64,000 nucleotides of DNA from CCY15215 sp039194995 (GCA_039194995.1 JBCCVR010000001.1:1-64000), one strand, 5' to 3'. Shown: positions 17,866-26,312, numbered from the stretch's first letter. Program-made: numbers and translations. The notes: generated by a model not told the origin, from the letters alone.

Positions 17866-19115
17866 GAAACCGTTTTGGGGTCGCCATTCGCCACTGCATA
17901 GCGATCGCGTCCCCGCCCCCAAGCATATCGCCAAGACTGCGCCATAGTTGCCCCAGAATGGGTCAAAAAAAGCAAGAGGATCGAGCCGGAAACACCACTA
18001 GCAATGGCAAAAAGACTGCGATATCCATAAAAATCTACTAACCAACCCGCTACCGGAGCCGCGATCGCCATCCCCAAATCGAATCCTCCCATCCAAAAAC
18101 TCATGGCGCGTCCTCGTTCGTTTTTATGGGTGCGATCGCCGATGGTGGCAGCAATCACGGGCATTACCATCCCCGCGCTAGTTCCTTCCAGAATGGCGAC
18201 CACAACAAGGGTAAAACCATCTCGAGCCGTCCAGAGGCCGAGCATGGCAACAAGATAAAGCATAAAGCCGAGGGTAATGCACAAACCCCGACCCGAGCGA
18301 TCGCTAAAGCCTCCTGAAAAAATGCGAGCGCCTAATGCAGCAAGAGACATGACCAAATAAAATAATCCCGGATTGAGAGCAATTTCGGCATCTTTGATAA
18401 ATAAGGGCAAAAAATCCGCTACGCTACTGGAAGTTAAACCCATGAGAAAAGACAGCAGAACCAGAAGGCCGATCCGTCGGTTGCAAATGGGCTGCCAGAA
18501 TCCCGCGAGGTCGCTCGCTTTGGTGCTTTTAGGTTTTTCTCTGGGAGGTTCTCGCAGTTTTTGACACGAAAGCCATCCCAGCAATGCCGCAACCACAGAA
18601 AGGAAAAAAACCGCCGGATAGCCCGACTGTTGTTGCAAGAAACTGCCTGCCAAAGCTCCTAATCCCACGCCGAGCGTTTTGGTTAAGCCCATATAACTCA
18701 AAACCCTGCCGCGATGTTCGGCAGAGGCCAGATCCATAACTAAAGTGACATAAGCAGTACTAAAAGCAGCCGCGCCAATGCCTTGGATTAACCGCAATCC
18801 CACCAACACGGGAAACGAAGGCACGAGCCAGTAAATAAGAGGAGCGATCGCGGAGAGTGCCAGACCGAAAAACAAGAGAATCTGACGGGAGGCGCGATCG
18901 GCAATGCGTCCCAACCAAGTCCGCGACAGCAACAAACCCACAGCAACCGCACCCGCAGCGATTCCCACTTGTTGACTGGTGTGACCCAAATCCCGAATAT
19001 AGAGGGGAAGCGTGGGAAATAATGCCCCCCAACTTAACCAAAACAGCAACCCGCTCAGGAAGAGAATGCTCAGATCGGCAGGCAGTCGCCAACGCGCGAT
19101 CGCAATATTTTTCAT
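17856..19115 (-). CDS. MFS transporter
   Basis: 419 residues with about 12 hydrophobic segments and the MFS loop motif GRIADRASR between helices 2 and 3. GLRLIQGIGAAAFSTAY is in helix 4-5, and the second-half loop is FSGGFSDRSGRGL. It resembles drug/metabolite efflux carriers of the major facilitator superfamily at the inner membrane. The substrate is not predictable. It lies downstream, on the same strand, of the two Cys-rich peptide genes, with 252 bases and a hairpin-rich element in between, so co-transcription is possible but unproven. Confidence 0.88.
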   Translation of the reverse strand: MKNIAIARWRLPADLSILFLSGLLFWLSWGALFPTLPLYIRDLGHTSQQVGIAAGAVAVGLLLSRTWLGRIADRASRQILLFFGLALSAIAPLIYWLVPSFPVLVGLRLIQGIGAAAFSTAYVTLVMDLASAEHRGRVLSYMGLTKTLGVGLGALAGSFLQQQSGYPAVFFLSVVAALLGWLSCQKLREPPREKPKSTKASDLAGFWQPICNRRIGLLVLLSFLMGLTSSSVADFLPLFIKDAEIALNPGLFYLVMSLAALGARIFSGGFSDRSGRGLCITLGFMLYLVAMLGLWTARDGFTLVVVAILEGTSAGMVMPVIAATIGDRTHKNERGRAMSFWMGGFDLGMAIAAPVAGWLVDFYGYRSLFAIASGVSGSILLLFLTHSGATMAQSWRYAWGRGRDRYAVANGDPKTVSQT

Positions 19116-19160
19116 GGCTAATAAATCCGATCTCTTGATAAAAGTATTCTGTTAAGTGGA

Positions 19161-19334
19161 TCGAATCCGACAGGGAATCAAATTCCCTGTCTCATATAAG
19201 AAGTCCTCACTTCGGCATCGCTCAGCGACCACTGAAGAGGACTGAATCAGTAAAGTTCAGAGCGATCGCCCGCTCCCGAATCCATTTCAATGGATTTTTC
19301 GTATGAGACAGGGATTTCAATCCCTGACGGATCG
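19161..19334. mobile_element. MITE-like element B with nested hairpins
   Basis: About 174 bases with terminal inverted repeats of about 35 bases. The left arm runs 19161-19197 and the right arm 19301-19334. Both read ATCCG(A/T)CAGGGA at the outside and TCCCTGTCTCATA inside. Each arm is itself a hairpin (GACAGGGAAT-CAA-ATTCCCTGTC on the left). The interior holds AGTCCTC...GAGGACT around TCGCTCAGCGA, and ATCCATT-TCA-ATGGAT. No ORF is present. It separates the Cys-rich peptides from the MFS gene. The centre shares a segment with element A. Confidence 0.65.
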
Positions 19335-19367
19335 CGATATACCCGTTATTTTTGGAATGACCGACCA

Positions 19368-19550
19368 CTAAGCAAGTGCCAACATTGTCAAGGGATCGAT
19401 TAAAACAAGTTCGACCCAAGGGCGTTGGGTGTAGTCACTAGCACCATTACAAAAAGGAGGGTTGCACATCGCTGCTTGGGATTTATTGACCTTAGCAACA
19501 CCGTTGCAGAGAGGAGGATTACACATCGCCGCAGATTTTTGAGTATTCAT
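19368..19550 (-). CDS. 60-residue Cys-rich repeat peptide, paralogue 2
   Basis: 60 residues from MNTQKSAAMC. An in-frame ATG 36 bases upstream exists, but the shorter start matches the paralogue exactly. It carries CNPPLCNG at residues 10-17 and CNPPFCNG at 29-36, giving four Cys in a Cx4C-x13-Cx4C pattern with 19-residue periodicity. The C-terminus WVELVLIDPLTMLALA matches the paralogue's. It is identical to paralogue 1 at 41 of 60 positions by my count. The bases before the ATG (AGAATATT) are also the same in both genes. I recognise no family. A precursor peptide or a small metal-binding protein are the main options. Confidence 0.75.
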   Translation of the reverse strand: MNTQKSAAMCNPPLCNGVAKVNKSQAAMCNPPFCNGASDYTQRPWVELVLIDPLTMLALA

Positions 19551-19688
19551 AATATTCTTGGCAGTTGAGAGATAAATCATGTACATGAGAACGGAGAAGA
19601 GGGCGCGATCGGGGACTCGCCCTCTGAATTCATGATCGAGATAGAAACGGGGAGCTATCTCAATCGCGCGATGGTTTGGGAATCAACC

Positions 19689-19871
19689 CTAGGCAAGTGC
19701 TAACACTTTCAAAGGATCGGCTAAAGCTAATTCAACCCGAGGACGTGCGCCACCCTTGCTCACACCATTACACAAAGGAGGATTGCAGATCGCCGCTTCG
19801 GATTTATTAGCTTTGGTAACACCGTTGCAGAGAGGAGGATTGCAGATCGCCGCAGTTTTTTGAATATCCAT
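19689..19871 (-). CDS. 60-residue Cys-rich repeat peptide, paralogue 1
   Basis: 60 residues, MDIQKTAAIC onward, with two copies of CNPPLCNGV at residues 10-18 and 29-37 and a conserved C-terminal block VELALADPLKVLALA. There is no signal peptide or membrane segment. Substitutions relative to paralogue 2 are conservative inside the repeats (I/M, L/F) and freer in the linker (residues 39-42), which suggests selection on the protein. It is transcribed toward paralogue 2 and then the MFS gene. No modification enzyme is adjacent. The upstream neighbour is rsmD, 212 bases away. Confidence 0.78.
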   Translation of the reverse strand: MDIQKTAAICNPPLCNGVTKANKSEAAICNPPLCNGVSKGGARPRVELALADPLKVLALA

Positions 19872-20083
19872 AATATTCTCGTTTGTTGTTTGTGTTGACA
19901 GTTACAACATAAGCGAGAGGATATCCTGAAAAGCAAATTTTTAATTTCAGTCTCCAGAGCCTTGTAGAGCAGGCATTCAGGAATTAAGGGAAGGTCTTGG
20001 AGCGAGAAAGCGCCCTAAACTTTACCTCTCCCTCCTCCGCATTTCTCCGCGTCTGATGCGATTCCACTCCATATTTCTCTAAT

Positions 20084-20662
20084 CTAATCCTCCTCTCCGC
20101 GTGTCTCTGCGTCTCTGCGGTTCATATCCGAAAGAATCAAGCAAGCAAGAGCCGTATTCCCGTAAGTCTTCTGGCGGACGAGTTCAAAAGGCGCGATCGC
20201 GTCGGGAGTCCAGAATTTGGGATTGTACTCCACCGCCATTTCCCCAGACTCCGCCAGTAATTCCGCCTCGGCCACGAGTTCTAAAACGGGTTGATAGAGT
20301 TCGCTTTGGTAGGGGGGATCGAAGTAAATGCGATCGAACTGCCTTCCCTCCAAACGCTTCAATGTCTGCCGCACATCACCGCGAATCACTTGAAATTCTT
20401 GGGGCGATCGCGCGACCTGCTGCCAATTTTCCCGGGCGATCGTGCAGGCGCGTCCCATCAATTCCAATCCCACCACCACCGCAGCACCGCGACAGAGGGC
20501 TTCTGCTCCCAACGCGCCATTCCCCGCACAGATATCCAACCAGCGACAATCGGCAATTTCGTCCCGCCACATATTAAACAAGGCTTCTCTCACTCGCGCG
20601 GGAGTCGGGCGAATGCTGCGTCCGGGCATGGTTTTAAGTTGGCGATTTCCGTAAATTCTCAT
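20084..20662 (-). CDS. rsmD: 16S rRNA (guanine-966-N2)-methyltransferase
   Basis: 192 residues, RsmD family. MRIYGNRQLKTMPG opens the protein, RPTPARVREALFNMW is the family signature, DICAGNGALGAEAL binds SAM, and FDPPYQSELY is the catalytic DPPY motif. It methylates G966 of 16S rRNA during 30S assembly. The last residues (RRDAETRGEED) are read through a CTCTGCGTCTCTGCGG-type intergenic repeat, so the natural C-terminus may have been altered by repeat insertion. Confidence 0.92.
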   Translation of the reverse strand: MRIYGNRQLKTMPGRSIRPTPARVREALFNMWRDEIADCRWLDICAGNGALGAEALCRGAAVVVGLELMGRACTIARENWQQVARSPQEFQVIRGDVRQTLKRLEGRQFDRIYFDPPYQSELYQPVLELVAEAELLAESGEMAVEYNPKFWTPDAIAPFELVRQKTYGNTALACLILSDMNRRDAETRGEED

Positions 20663-20852
20663 GGAAATTATCCGGGTTTCACGAATAGTGGGCGGATGAG
20701 GAAAGGAGGCGACTCCGAAATTGTGAAGAAAATGTTAACACGATCGCACTCAGTGTTAAGATAACCCTTCAGGATTCCGATTACTGCGGGGTGCGCTCGA
20801 GCTTGTCTCGACCTGCATGGTATAAATTCGCTCCTTACTTTTGCATAGTCTT

Positions 20853-22283
20853 ATGTTGTCATTATTATCGGCATTAACCCTCGCCCAACTTCCCCAAACC
20901 CCCATTGAGACTTTTTATTCTCCTTCGGAAACGCAAGAACTCATCATCCAAGAAACAATCGTACAACCCCAAGAAATCCGAGTCTTACCGGGACAATTGG
21001 ATGAAGTTCCGGTTTTCAACAGCAATAGTCCAGAAATAGTTTACTCGGCAGGAATTTTACTCTCGACCTTTCCTGCTGAGGGAATGCTCGCCCCCCGCGC
21101 ACATCTGGATTTGCCCCTAGGGGGACGTTTCGATATTTTCAGCCACCATATCGCCCGAGGGCGCACGCGAGAAGATTGGCTGCCCAAATATCACGGCCTC
21201 TTGGTGCGCAACCCCAATGACCATCCCGTGGTCATGAATGTTTTACAGGGAGTCAGTTACGTCACCAATCCCGACGCGCCGTTTATCGATCTGCCCCCCG
21301 TGGTGGATAATCGGCGAGGGACGGTCTTTTCCGGGCCTGGTTCTCGCTTGGCGGGAGACGTGCTGCGAGGGGTAGATGAGGATGAGTTCCCCGATCGCCT
21401 GATTCTCGAACCCGGGGAAAGCAGATTACTCTACAATCTGCCGATCCATTTGGGCAACGCGCGATCGACCTTGGTGAAGGTAGAAACGACGGGAGAAGTC
21501 TACATGGCCAGTTTAGCCATGCCTGCCATCCAACGGGGGAACAATCGCGCCCACCGTCCCCCAACTTTGGAAGAATGGGAACGGTTGTTAACCCAAGGAT
21601 ATCTTGCCTTTCCCCGCGATCGTCCGCCTACGCCCTTAGAGGAAACGCGGTTTGAGGTGATTTACGGTCGCGTGGCGGGAGTTGCTCGCGGTTCCCAATG
21701 GCATACGGATATTGTCGATGAGGGAGGCTCTTATTTAAGCATTCCTTCACCGGGAGAAGCCTTTTCTTATCCAATTAGCACGGTCAACGCCGGAACCTTG
21801 GGGACAGGACAAATCCAAAGCGCCCCGATGTTAGTACGCTATCCCGATACAGCTTATTTGGCTCATGGAAATTACGGCGTACATTATCAATTTACGTTGC
21901 CGTTGAAGAATAATGGCGATCGCCGCAAAACCGTGAATGTCATCTTACAAACTCCCCTGAAGCACGATCGCGAAGTGGAAGAGTTGGAGTTTTTAGAACC
22001 CCCCAACGAGCGCATTTTCTTCCGAGGTAGCGTGCGGGTGCGCTATAAGGACGAAATCGGATTGTTGCGCGATCGCTTTTTCCATTTAGTGCAACGACAG
22101 GGAGAACAAGGCGAACCCTTAGTCACGATCGATTTAAAACCGGGAATGACGCGGGATGTAACGGTAGATTTACTCTATCCTCCCGATGCGACTCCACCCC
22201 AAGTTTTAACCGTGAGTACGGAAGATAATAATTTGCAGGTGAATAAGGGAACAGAAGAAAAGGTCGAGTTGAATATGGAGTAG
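20853..22283 (+). CDS. DUF3370 secreted protein
   Basis: 476 residues from the ATG giving MLSLLSALTLAQLPQTP, a short signal peptide. A TTG four codons earlier is also in frame. The body contains IRVLPGQLDEVPVFNS, YVTNPDAPFIDLPP and FSGPGSRLAGDVL, which are hallmarks of the cyanobacterial DUF3370 family. It is probably exported to the periplasm or cell surface, and its function is unknown. It is divergent from rsmD with about 190 bases between them. Its 3' end is overlapped on the other strand by the run-on reading frame of a broken toxin gene. Confidence 0.8.
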   Translation: MLSLLSALTLAQLPQTPIETFYSPSETQELIIQETIVQPQEIRVLPGQLDEVPVFNSNSPEIVYSAGILLSTFPAEGMLAPRAHLDLPLGGRFDIFSHHIARGRTREDWLPKYHGLLVRNPNDHPVVMNVLQGVSYVTNPDAPFIDLPPVVDNRRGTVFSGPGSRLAGDVLRGVDEDEFPDRLILEPGESRLLYNLPIHLGNARSTLVKVETTGEVYMASLAMPAIQRGNNRAHRPPTLEEWERLLTQGYLAFPRDRPPTPLEETRFEVIYGRVAGVARGSQWHTDIVDEGGSYLSIPSPGEAFSYPISTVNAGTLGTGQIQSAPMLVRYPDTAYLAHGNYGVHYQFTLPLKNNGDRRKTVNVILQTPLKHDREVEELEFLEPPNERIFFRGSVRVRYKDEIGLLRDRFFHLVQRQGEQGEPLVTIDLKPGMTRDVTVDLLYPPDATPPQVLTVSTEDNNLQVNKGTEEKVELNME

Positions 22284-22501
22284 AGAGAAAGCGATTCTGT
22301 AGGGACGTAGCATGCTACGTCCCTACAGGATTTGGTGTCAGCAGAAACAATAATCCGCTCTTGAGTCATTGCGATCGCAAACATTTCACTATCCGAAGCA
22401 GTTTGCATATCATACTCGCGAACATGAACTGCATCATAACCCACTCGTTTTAAGCCTTCCGCAATTAGTGGAGATAAAGCATTATCAATTAGAAATTTCA
22501 T
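22175..22501 (-). pseudogene. DUF5615 PIN-like toxin, truncated
   Basis: The first 57 codons read as a normal DUF5615 PIN-like protein: MKFLIDNALSPLIAEGLK, then SDSEMFAIAM and IIVSADT, with the early acidic residue of the PIN fold. Right after SADT the sequence enters a perfect 32-base palindrome. The frame then runs antisense into the neighbouring gene, so the C-terminal half of the nuclease fold is lost. The start overlaps the stop of the DUF433 antitoxin by four bases (ATGA), the usual order for this toxin-antitoxin pair. It is probably inactive. Confidence 0.8.
22297..22328. repeat. perfect 32-base palindrome
   Basis: Arm CTGTAGGGACGTAGCA is followed directly by its exact reverse complement. 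It sits between the DUF3370 stop and the point where the PIN-like toxin loses homology, so its insertion or an associated deletion probably broke the toxin. It could also act as a terminator-like hairpin for both convergent genes. Confidence 0.85.
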
Positions 22502-22728
22502 ACCCGTGTCAATAAAGGCAACTCTCGTTCTGAAACAGCGAGAGCAGCATAGCGTAATGCTTCTTTGATATCTTCATCCTCCAAATCGGGATATGCTGTC
22601 AAAATTTCTTGATGTTTCATCCCATCTGCTAACATTCCAATAACAGTAGCAACAGGAATCCGTAAACCTCTAATACAAGGAACACCAGACATTTGTTCGG
22701 GAGTAATAGTAATGCGAGTAAATTTCAT
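22498..22728 (-). CDS. DUF433 antitoxin
   Basis: 76 residues, DUF433 family (Vap-B-like antitoxin partner of PIN-like DUF5615 toxins). Features are ITITPEQMSGVPCIRGLRIPV and the helix-turn-helix region ATVIGMLADG with EILTAYPDLEDEDI. The protein appears intact while its toxin partner is truncated. It would normally repress the pair's promoter and neutralise the toxin. Confidence 0.88.
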   Translation of the reverse strand: MKFTRITITPEQMSGVPCIRGLRIPVATVIGMLADGMKHQEILTAYPDLEDEDIKEALRYAALAVSERELPLLTRV

Positions 22729-22775
22729 GAGTTTAAATGAATGATTTAGAACATAGTTAAAGATTAAGGATTCAG

Positions 22776-24164
22776 CTAACCTTTATAGATAGGAACTTGT
22801 AACCACTGACTAATTTGCTCTGCTAACCAATCTTTTTCCTCAGAATTGATATTGGGAAGATCAAAGATTTGGTCGGAAGTGGTTAGGAGTAATCTCGGAC
22901 GAGAAAGTACGCCATCTTCCGAGCGTAACGCTAGAAAATCTCGTCTGGCAGCTTTTTTATGATTAACTTTTATAACCATATTATTATACATCATGATATT
23001 GACTGAATCAATTTTGAGATGAGTTTCCCAGAGAAAACACTTCAAAAAAGGAAACATAAACGCTAAACCAATGCCTCCAGAAATGGCTGAGAAAGGGATT
23101 GTCATTAATCCCCAAAACGATCCATTTAGAATCACTAGGATAGCACTTAAAAGTGACATTGGCAAAGGAGAAAACATCGGTAAACCAATCAGAAAAAGGA
23201 TAAAATAGCTAATTTTACTGCTGAGATTAAGTTTCCCAAATCCAGAAGCGGGAATAATAATATGTAGCGTATCTTGTTTTTGGCGCAAAATAATTTTACT
23301 CTCGTTGGGCTTAACAATTGTAGGAGTTTCGATCTGTAAAGGTTTAGGAGGCAAACAGGGATTTTCTAATGTTTGTAATGCCTCATCAGCAGAGGATAAA
23401 CGTAAATCTAAATCCGGTTCTATCAACCATCTCAACCAGTGGGTAAAATCGGCACTGAGATTTGTTTCTTCCTCGAAGTTAATTCGCAAACTCTTCTGGG
23501 GTAACTCTGCGGGCTGTTTTCCTGTGGCGATCGCAATTAAAGTCGCCCCCAAACTATACAAATCCGATGCGGCATATGCCTTTCCTCCAAACTGTTCCGG
23601 GGGCATATAACCGTAAGTTCCCACAATTGTCATCGTGCTTCCTTGTTGCGCGGAACCGTGGGTTTGTACCGAGTCAAAATCCACGAGAAACACATCTCCG
23701 ATATGATTTCCCGTGCGATCGCCTAAAAGAATATTACTGGGTTTAATATCGCGATGAATCACCGCAGGTTGACGGCTATGCAAATAGATTAAAATCTCCA
23801 GTAAATCTTTAGTAATTTGCTGCATTTCTTCTTCACTAAAAGTTCGTCCCGCATCTAGATATTGCTGAAGAGATTTTGCGGGAATATAGCTTTGAACTTG
23901 TATAAATCCTTCTGCTTTATCGCTATCGAGATCGAAATAGCCTAAATAGCGAGGAATGCGAGGATGAGAGAGAGATTGTAGTGCATTTGCGCCTCGTTCA
24001 AAGAGTTTATGTGCTTGCCATTTAAAATCGCGCCCAAATAGCAATACTTTCAAAACAACTGCATTTTTCGTCTCCATATCCAGCGCCAAAAAAGTTTGCC
24101 GAGAGCCGCGATCGCTCAAGCGTTTTTGAATTTTATAGCGATTGTTAATGATTGAACTACTCAT
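22776..24164 (-). CDS. membrane-anchored Ser/Thr protein kinase, paralogue 2
   Basis: 462 residues. An N-terminal eukaryotic-like kinase domain (about 10-265) carries Lys39 in VVLKVL, HRDIKPSN at 137-144, the metal motif as VDFDS (DFD in place of DFG), and GTYGYMPPEQFGG in the activation segment. After a linker come hydrophobic segments at about 315-375, which are two to three membrane passes. A cytoplasmic C-terminal beta-rich domain follows, ending in WLAEQISQWLQVP. It is the last gene of a three-gene operon, 10 bases after the nuclease-like gene, and is strongly similar to the kinase at 24799-26187. Confidence 0.9.
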   Translation of the reverse strand: MSSSIINNRYKIQKRLSDRGSRQTFLALDMETKNAVVLKVLLFGRDFKWQAHKLFERGANALQSLSHPRIPRYLGYFDLDSDKAEGFIQVQSYIPAKSLQQYLDAGRTFSEEEMQQITKDLLEILIYLHSRQPAVIHRDIKPSNILLGDRTGNHIGDVFLVDFDSVQTHGSAQQGSTMTIVGTYGYMPPEQFGGKAYAASDLYSLGATLIAIATGKQPAELPQKSLRINFEEETNLSADFTHWLRWLIEPDLDLRLSSADEALQTLENPCLPPKPLQIETPTIVKPNESKIILRQKQDTLHIIIPASGFGKLNLSSKISYFILFLIGLPMFSPLPMSLLSAILVILNGSFWGLMTIPFSAISGGIGLAFMFPFLKCFLWETHLKIDSVNIMMYNNMVIKVNHKKAARRDFLALRSEDGVLSRPRLLLTTSDQIFDLPNINSEEKDWLAEQISQWLQVPIYKG

Positions 24165-24174
24165 TTAGATTTCC

Positions 24175-24792
24175 CTAATTGTTTTTGTCATTGGAATCGA
24201 TAAAATACTTTAAAATACCAACGATTTTGCCAAGATCGTTAATAAAATAATCCTGAAGATCGACTTCTATGGTTTGTTTTACTAATCGCAGAAATTTCCA
24301 GTTCGTCCCCGTTGTAATCGCACCATATACGAATTCGATTTGATTATTTCGCTTTTCATTAAAAATCCGAGCGGCGATCGCTTCTGCCATGCACTGAGCT
24401 AAACCTAATTGAATGTTATCATTTTTAGCTTCAACGAGAATGATTACTGGAGCTTTAATAAGGAGTTGTTCGGGGGAGCGACTAACAAGAAAATCGCAAA
24501 ATCCTGTCAAACCTTTCTCTACATCGACGTTAAACTCCTTGCCGGAAAAAAAACTAATTTCTTGCTCAAATTGTTTTCTCAGTTCGACGAGAATTGGCGA
24601 AACAATCAGTTCCGATCGCGCTTTTTCCGTATTAATTGCTAATGCTAGAGGAATATTTTCTTGTAGAGTCTGTGCTAGCAGATCGCTGTACTCGGATTCC
24701 GCGATATTTTCAAAAAGACTGACGCGATCTGCGATCGTAATATCGAACTCTATTTCGATTTTTTCAAGGCTTGTAAATTGACCGTAAGACAT
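24175..24792 (-). CDS. PD-(D/E)XK nuclease-like protein between two kinases
   Basis: 205 residues. GFCDFLVSR supplies Asp100 and IILVEAKND gives the E-x-K pair (Glu121, Lys123), followed by QLGLAQCMAEAIAARIF. This is the spacing of a PD-(D/E)XK fold with its trailing helix. There is no signal peptide. It lies 6 bases after the upstream kinase stop and 10 bases before the downstream kinase start, so it is almost certainly co-translated with both. The function is unknown. It could be a nuclease or a degenerate binding domain. Confidence 0.7.
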   Translation of the reverse strand: MSYGQFTSLEKIEIEFDITIADRVSLFENIAESEYSDLLAQTLQENIPLALAINTEKARSELIVSPILVELRKQFEQEISFFSGKEFNVDVEKGLTGFCDFLVSRSPEQLLIKAPVIILVEAKNDNIQLGLAQCMAEAIAARIFNEKRNNQIEFVYGAITTGTNWKFLRLVKQTIEVDLQDYFINDLGKIVGILKYFIDSNDKNN

Positions 24793-24798
24793 TTTAGT

Positions 24799-26187
24799 TC
24801 AATTTGAATGAATGGGGAGCTTTAAACATTGACTGAGTTCTTCTGCCAGCCAAAGTGATTCTTGTTCGTTAATTGTGGGAATAATAAACGTGCGATCGCT
24901 GGCAACTAAGAGTAATCGATTTCGAGTAAATATTCCTTTATCCGTTCGGATCGCTAAGAGATTTTGTCTTGCAGATTTTTTTCTTTTGAGCTTTACTATC
25001 AGATTTTCATACATTAAAATATCGTTTGGGTTGATTTCCAGATGCGTTTCCCAGAGTAAAGCAATGAGCAGTGGTAACATCATCAAAAAGCCAATACCTG
25101 CAGGAAACAATAAAAAAATAACTGCAAAGAATATCGTCGGATCTTCAACTAAAGCCCCTACAATCATCACAATAATCAATAGAAAAAAAGGAACAAATAT
25201 CGTTAAGCCGAGTAGAAAGAGTACAATATGAGCGACTTTGCTCCAGAAACTTTGTTGATTTAATCCGAGGGCTGGAATAATGAGATGTAATGTATGATTC
25301 CGTTGACGCAGAATTATTCTACTCTCATTTGGCTTTCCGATCGCAATAGAATGAGTTTGAAAGCGTTTGGGATGAGAACTCGGATCGCCTAACATTTGCA
25401 GTGCTTCTCGGGCGGAAGACAAGCGCAGATCGAGAGCCGGTTCTACCAACCATTTCAACCAATTGGTAAAATCAAGACTAAGATTGGTTTCCTCCTCAAA
25501 ATCAATTTTTAAGTTTTTCTGCGGTAAATCTGCGGGTTGTTTCCCTGTAGCGATCGCAATTAAAGTCGCCCCCAAACTATACAAATCTGATGCGGGATAT
25601 GCTTTTCCTCCAAACTGTTCTGGAGGCATATAACCGTAAGTTCCCACAATCGTCATTGTACTTCCAGGTTGTGCGGAACCATGGGTTTGTACCGAGTCAA
25701 AATCGACAAGAAACACTTCTCCGACGTGGTTTCCCGTGCGATCGCCTAAAAGAATATTACTGGGTTTAATATCGCGATGAATTACCGCAGGTTGACGGCT
25801 ATGCAAATAGATTAAAATCTCCAGTAAATCTTTAGCAAGCTGCTGCATTTCCTCTTCGCTAAAAGTTCGCCCCGCATCTAAATATTGCTGAAGAGATTTT
25901 GCGGGAATATAGCGCTGTACTTGACAGAATCCTCGATCGCGATCGGTATCGAGATCGAAATAATCCAAATACTGAGGAATACGAGGATGAGAGAGTGCCT
26001 GTAAAGCGTTTGCACCCCGTTCAAAAAGTTTGTGATCTTGCCACTGAAAATTGCGATCGAATCGCAAGACTTTCAACACGACAGAAGTTTGAGTATCGAG
26101 ATCCAACGCTAAGAAGGTTTGCCGAGTTCCCTTATCGCTTAAGCATTCTTGAATTTGGTAGCGTTCGTTAACAATTGAATGGTTCAT
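24799..26187 (-). CDS. membrane-anchored Ser/Thr protein kinase, paralogue 1
   Basis: 462 residues, the same length and architecture as the kinase at 22776-24164. The kinase domain has HRDIKPSNILLGDRTGNH, VDFDSVQTHGSAQ and GTYGYMPPEQFGGKAY. Hydrophobic segments lie near 320-380, and the C-terminal domain ends WLAEELSQCLKLP. It is the first gene of the operon and begins with MNHSIVNERYQIQ. The kinase domains of the two paralogues are much closer to each other than their membrane regions are, which suggests gene duplication followed by divergence of the sensor part, or gene conversion of the kinase part. Confidence 0.9.
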   Translation of the reverse strand: MNHSIVNERYQIQECLSDKGTRQTFLALDLDTQTSVVLKVLRFDRNFQWQDHKLFERGANALQALSHPRIPQYLDYFDLDTDRDRGFCQVQRYIPAKSLQQYLDAGRTFSEEEMQQLAKDLLEILIYLHSRQPAVIHRDIKPSNILLGDRTGNHVGEVFLVDFDSVQTHGSAQPGSTMTIVGTYGYMPPEQFGGKAYPASDLYSLGATLIAIATGKQPADLPQKNLKIDFEEETNLSLDFTNWLKWLVEPALDLRLSSAREALQMLGDPSSHPKRFQTHSIAIGKPNESRIILRQRNHTLHLIIPALGLNQQSFWSKVAHIVLFLLGLTIFVPFFLLIIVMIVGALVEDPTIFFAVIFLLFPAGIGFLMMLPLLIALLWETHLEINPNDILMYENLIVKLKRKKSARQNLLAIRTDKGIFTRNRLLLVASDRTFIIPTINEQESLWLAEELSQCLKLPIHSN

Positions 26188-26312
26188 GTCGGCGCGATCG
26201 CGAGTTATAATTCAATACTAACCGATCTGATTGAGATTGGAGCGCTATAATTTGACTATCCTTTTTAAAGAATCGTACATTTTAACAAGGCGATCGCACT
26301 CCTAAAATAGCC

